Below, in pieces: positions 7,210 to 8,564 of a stretch of 8,564 bases of DNA (the first letter of the stretch is position 1; the number at the start of each line of letters is the position of its first letter). Source of the stretch: an uncultured Rubritalea sp. (GTDB lineage: Bacteria; Verrucomicrobiota; Verrucomicrobiia; Verrucomicrobiales; Akkermansiaceae). The translations under genes and the position numbers were made by a program. Below the pieces are notes generated by a model. The model was not told where the DNA came from. It searched no databases and saw only the letters and a program-made list of their open reading frames with translations. The stretch is from NCBI GenBank assembly GCA_937951395.1, contig CALFBV010000105.1, positions 1 through 8,564 of the forward strand, written 5' to 3'.

Positions 7210-7287
7210 GTGGGGGCGCATGTACCTTAGTGGCGATGCTGCATTGTAAGCAGCGTGTGATGGGTGTGATCCTCATTGTCTACACCA
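7210..7287 (+). tRNA. tRNA-Thr(TGT)-like, degenerate
   Basis: The anticodon arm GCTGC-ATTGTAA-GCAGC (7238-7254) is perfect, with TGT at 7245-7247. The variable loop is five bases. The T-arm ATGGG/CTCAT holds an abnormal loop TGTGATC. The acceptor GTGGGGG/TGTCTAC is weak (three wobbles and a G-G mismatch). The D-arm is irregular (about three CGC/GCG pairs). Discriminator A and encoded CCA (7285-7287) are present. It may be decayed; a sounder tRNA-Thr(TGT) lies at 7650. Confidence 0.55.
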
Positions 7288-7296
7288 TTTTTATAT

Positions 7297-7371
7297 AGCG
7301 AGGTGAATGCTGGTATTCAAGACGGTCTCATACGCCGTTTCTCGTGGGTTCAATTCCCATCCTCGCAACCA
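7297..7371 (+). tRNA. tRNA-Met(CAT), initiator-like unpaired 1-72
   Basis: Acceptor AGCGAGG (7297-7303) pairs with CCTCGCA (7361-7367) at positions 2-7, while A1 and A72 cannot pair; an unpaired 1-72 is a hallmark of bacterial initiator tRNA. The anticodon arm ACGGT-CTCATAC-GCCGT places CAT at 7329-7331. It lacks the three G-C pairs typical of initiators (one is T-G). The T-arm GTGGG-TTCAATT-CCCAT is canonical. The D-arm is shifted and has a short loop GCTGGT. A73 and CCA are encoded. Confidence 0.75.
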
Positions 7372-7381
7372 ATTTTTCCAC

Positions 7382-7456
7382 ACTTCCATAGTGAAATTAG
7401 TATCACGCTGGGCTGTTAACCCAGAATTCATGGGGCGGAGCCATGTGGAAGTGCCA
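7382..7456 (+). tRNA. tRNA-Asn(GTT) with non-canonical elbow
   Basis: All stems are perfect: acceptor ACTTCCA/TGGAAGT, D-stem GTGA/TCAC, anticodon arm CTGGG-CTGTTAA-CCCAG (GTT 7415-7417), T-stem CATGG/CCATG. The T-loop is GGCGGAG (7434-7440) instead of TTCRANY, and the D-loop AATTAGTA has A18-G19 in place of GG. G73 fits Asn identity and CCA is encoded. C7381 and G7453 could extend the acceptor by one pair. Intact stems with changed loops argue against random decay. Confidence 0.8.
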
Positions 7457-7475
7457 AATTAAAATTCTCAATGAC

Positions 7476-7550
7476 AGACATGTCGTATAATGGTCATTAC
7501 ATCTGGTTTTGAGTCAGACTACCGCAGTTCGAATCTGCGCAGGGCCACCA
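7476..7550 (+). tRNA. tRNA-Gln(TTG), poorly paired acceptor
   Basis: The anticodon arm TCTGG-TTTTGAG-TCAGA gives TTG at 7509-7511. The T-arm CGCAG-TTCGAAT-CTGCG and D-loop AATGGTC are canonical. The acceptor AGACATG/CAGGGCC pairs at only four of seven positions, with mismatches at 1-72, 3-70 and 5-68. A73 and CCA (7548-7550) are encoded. It is either decaying on the 5' side or repaired after transcription. Confidence 0.75.
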
Positions 7551-7563
7551 TTTTCATCTTAAG

Positions 7564-7635
7564 ACTTCTATAGCTCAATGGTAGAGCGGGGGACTCATAA
7601 TCCCTAGGTTATAGGTTCGAGTCCTGTTAGAAGTA
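7564..7635 (+). tRNA. tRNA-CAT, probably Ile2 (lysidine type)
   Basis: A fully canonical cloverleaf: acceptor ACTTCTA/TAGAAGT, D-arm GCTC-AATGGTA-GAGC, anticodon arm GGGGA-CTCATAA-TCCCT (CAT 7596-7598), variable AGGTT, T-arm ATAGG-TTCGAGT-CCTGT, A73. CCA is not encoded. The anticodon arm resembles E. coli tRNA-Ile2 (GCGACTCATAATCGC), where TilS converts C34 to lysidine to read AUA. Elongator Met remains possible. Confidence 0.85.
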
Positions 7636-7649
7636 TTATTTTTCTAAAT

Positions 7650-7721
7650 GCCACCGTGGCAGATAAGTGCACCGATCTTGTAAATCGGAACATGTGAGTG
7701 AAAGCCTCACCGGTGGCTCCA
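7650..7721 (+). tRNA. tRNA-Thr(TGT), second copy, unusual elbow
   Basis: Acceptor GCCACCG/CGGTGGC, anticodon arm CCGAT-CTTGTAA-ATCGG (TGT 7679-7681) and T-stem GTGAG/CTCAC are all perfect, and CCA is encoded after T73. The T-loop is TGAAAGC (7699-7705), and the D-arm is shortened to three pairs (GCA/TGC) with no GG. Both halves of the normal D-loop/T-loop contact are therefore missing. Confidence 0.8.
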
Positions 7722-7738
7722 CTATTTTTTAATAGACC

Positions 7739-7814
7739 TCCTTCGTAGTTTAACTGGTTAAAATCCCACACTGTGACTGTGGATATCTCGGTTCGATCCC
7801 GAGCGATGGAACCA
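7739..7814 (+). tRNA. tRNA-His(GTG), without G-1:C73
   Basis: Anticodon arm CCACA-CTGTGAC-TGTGG (GTG 7773-7775), D-arm GTTT-AACTGGTTA-AAAT, T-arm CTCGG-TTCGATC-CCGAG. Acceptor TCCTTCG/CGATGGA has one T-T mismatch at 4-69. The base before position 1 is C and position 73 is A, so the G-1:C73 pair that marks most bacterial tRNA-His is absent. CCA is encoded. Confidence 0.85.
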
Positions 7815-7826
7815 ATTTCAAACACC

Positions 7827-7900
7827 GCTTCATTGGTGTAATCGCAGCACGTCTGTCTGTCGAACAAATAGCAGCGGAGCATAACCGCTATGAAGCGCCA
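7827..7900 (+). tRNA. tRNA-Asp(GTC) with AGCATAA T-loop
   Basis: Acceptor GCTTCAT/ATGAAGC and T-stem AGCGG/CCGCT are perfect. The anticodon arm TCTGT-CTGTCGA-ACAAA has GTC at 7859-7861 and one C-A mismatch. The T-loop is AGCATAA (7878-7884) and the D-loop AATCGCA has C18-G19, so C18 could pair with G55. G73 fits Asp and CCA is encoded. D-arm and T-loop are shared with the tRNA-Val at 8107, suggesting a common origin. Confidence 0.8.
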
Positions 7901-7914
7901 TATTTATTACAAAC

Positions 7915-7985
7915 TCTTCTGTAGCTCAATAGTAGAGCACTCGGCTGATAACTGAGCGACCGCGGAGCGTTACCGTGCAGAAGAA
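7915..7985 (+). tRNA. tRNA-Ile(GAT) with AGCGTTA T-loop
   Basis: Acceptor TCTTCTG/CAGAAGA and D-stem GCTC/GAGC are perfect. The anticodon arm CTCGG-CTGATAA-CTGAG gives GAT at 7947-7949. The T-stem CGCGG/CCGTG pairs with one wobble around loop AGCGTTA (7966-7972). The D-loop AATAGTA has A18-G19. A73 fits Ile; CCA is not encoded. With the CAT tRNA at 7564 all three Ile codons would be read. Confidence 0.8.
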
Positions 7986-8003
7986 TTTTCTAAATGATAA
8001 TAT

Positions 8004-8090
8004 AGGTTTGCGCCAGAGTTGGAGGGCTGGAGTTGGCTGTAACCCAATCGTCGAGCGACCTAGTGAGTTCAAATCTCACCAAACCTACCA
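8004..8090 (+). tRNA. tRNA-Tyr(GTA), long variable arm
   Basis: Acceptor AGGTTTG/CAAACCT, D-stem CCAG/CTGG with loop AGTTGGAGGG, anticodon arm GTTGG-CTGTAAC-CCAAT (GTA 8039-8041), a 14-base variable arm that folds as GTC/GAC (8050-8059), and T-arm GTGAG-TTCAAAT-CTCAC. Bacterial tRNA-Tyr is a class II tRNA, which fits. Position 8 is C instead of the near-universal T. A73 and CCA are encoded. Confidence 0.9.
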
Positions 8091-8106
8091 TCATTTTCTA
8101 ACAAAC

Positions 8107-8180
8107 TCGAGTTTGGTGTAATAGTAGCACGTCTGTCTTACACACAGAGAGCAGGGGAGCATAACCTCTAACTCGAACCA
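8107..8180 (+). tRNA. tRNA-Val(TAC) with AGCATAA T-loop
   Basis: Acceptor TCGAGTT/AACTCGA and anticodon arm TCTGT-CTTACAC-ACAGA (TAC 8139-8141) are perfect. D-arm GTGT-AATAGTA-GCAC has A18-G19. T-arm AGGGG-AGCATAA-CCTCT has one wobble and the same loop as the tRNA-Asp at 7827. A73 fits Val and CCA is encoded. Confidence 0.82.
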
Positions 8181-8190
8181 TTTTTTAAAC

Positions 8191-8264
8191 GTAGCATTAG
8201 TTCAATGGTAGAATATCTGGTTTCCATCCAGAGGATCACGGTTCAAATCCGTGATGCTGCTCCA
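8191..8264 (+). tRNA. tRNA-Gly(TCC)
   Basis: A canonical cloverleaf: acceptor GTAGCAT/ATGCTGC with one wobble, D-arm GTTC-AATGGTA-GAAT, anticodon arm TCTGG-TTTCCAT-CCAGA (TCC 8223-8225), T-arm CACGG-TTCAAAT-CCGTG. T73 is the usual Gly discriminator and CCA is encoded. Confidence 0.92.
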
Positions 8265-8272
8265 ATTTTTAC

Positions 8273-8369
8273 ATGGTAAATGCGAGATGTGCCCGCGTCG
8301 GCCTTCTAAGCCGTTGCCATAAAACTGTGGGTAGGGCGCCGAGAAGTTCAAATCTTCCAATTCGTTCCA
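8273..8369 (+). tRNA. tRNA-like gene, anticodon TCT (Arg), aberrant
   Basis: The anticodon arm CGGC-CTTCTAA-GCCG gives TCT at 8305-8307. The T-arm GAAG-TTCAAAT-CTTC and encoded CCA (8367-8369) are recognisable. The variable region is about 28 bases, with GCC/GGC able to pair (8316-8318, 8335-8337), although tRNA-Arg normally has a 4-5 base variable loop. The D-arm is unclear (GCG/CGC) and the 5' acceptor (about 8273-8279) pairs with the 3' side at four positions at most. The 5' end is approximate. It may be a decayed class II tRNA or carry an insertion. Confidence 0.5.
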
Positions 8370-8382
8370 TTTTCAAACAGAC

Positions 8383-8457
8383 GTACCCGTAGCTCAATGG
8401 GATCAGAGCGCCAGATTAGGAATCTGGAGGTTGAAGGTTCGAGCCCTTCCGGGTGTA
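8383..8457 (+). tRNA. tRNA with anticodon AGG (Pro) on an Arg-like body
   Basis: A canonical cloverleaf: acceptor GTACCCG/CGGGTGT with two wobbles, D-arm GCTC-AATGGGATCA-GAGC, anticodon arm CCAGA-TTAGGAA-TCTGG (AGG 8418-8420), variable AGGTT, T-arm GAAGG-TTCGAGC-CCTTC, A73, no CCA. AGG would read CCU (Pro), but A34 is uncommon in bacterial tRNA-Pro, and the body resembles tRNA-Arg. The anticodon loop is the exact reverse complement of TTCCTAA, the loop of tRNA-Arg(CCT). Confidence 0.8.
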
Positions 8458-8476
8458 TTTTATTACATTTAACAAC

Positions 8477-8564
8477 AGATAGGTAAGCCGAGTCGGTCTA
8501 ACGGCAGCTGATTTGAAATCAGCTAATCCTTCAAAGGGTGTGTGGGTTCGAGTCCCACTCTATC
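8477..8564 (+). tRNA. tRNA-Ser(TGA), class II, cut by the window edge
   Basis: The anticodon arm GCTGA-TTTGAAA-TCAGC gives TGA at 8514-8516. The D-stem GCCG/CGGC, a long variable arm (about 8524-8541, ATCC/GGGT) and the T-arm GTGGG-TTCGAGT-CCCAC are present. The acceptor AGATAGG pairs with TCTATC at positions 2-7; position 72, the discriminator and any CCA lie beyond 8564. The array therefore continues. Confidence 0.88.

Noticed and set aside
7604..7882. Minus-strand 92-aa open frame
   Set aside because: Antisense across several well-formed tRNA genes.
7030..8564. CRISPR array
   Set aside because: The regularly spaced units have differing sequences and fold as tRNAs; there is no constant repeat.

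Overview
Organism. The window reads as bacterial DNA of moderate GC, most likely from a marine-type member of the Verrucomicrobiota (for example a Rubritalea-like lineage). This rests on a secreted subtilase-like protein with a C-terminal PEP-CTERM sorting tail, a SWIM zinc-finger SNF2 helicase, promoters with an extended -10 and little or no Shine-Dalgarno signal. The phylum is an inference; no marker gene is present. The tetranucleotide CTAG, rare in most bacteria, is unusually common here.

Layout. Positions 1-1319 (minus) hold the first 439 codons of a SWIM-SNF2 helicase, cut by the window edge just before Walker A. Positions 1477-2910 (minus) encode the PEP-CTERM S8-like protein, with a good promoter that predicts a leaderless mRNA. 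A 496-base divergent intergenic region follows. An 833-aa protein of unknown function (3407-5908, plus) has basic patches and a distinctive C-terminal domain. A compact unit (promoter 6012-6040, possible 78-aa ORF, terminator ending at 6364) follows. Positions 6365-7029 have no convincing gene but many hairpins.

From 7030 to the right edge lies a tRNA array: 16 tRNA or tRNA-like genes in about 1.5 kb, all on the plus strand, with short T-rich spacers and no visible internal promoters. It continues past the edge. The anticodons cover Trp, Thr (twice), Met/fMet-like, Asn, Gln, Ile2, His, Asp, Ile, Tyr, Val, Gly, Arg-like, Pro(AGG) and Ser, so the array looks like a nearly complete, one-per-amino-acid set. 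A 94-base inverted-repeat element with 23-bp arms sits between the first two tRNAs.

Most notable point. Seven of the 16 tRNAs lack the canonical TTCRANY T-loop. Five of these share a T-loop of the form R-G-C-R-N-N-R, and four of those five (Asn, Asp, Ile, Val) also have a matching D-loop change: G18 becomes A or C, while G19 and C56 are kept. Stems remain paired and discriminator bases still fit the amino-acid identity. This suggests a selected, alternative tRNA elbow rather than simple decay. The function of the array, and whether the 833-aa protein belongs with it, are open.
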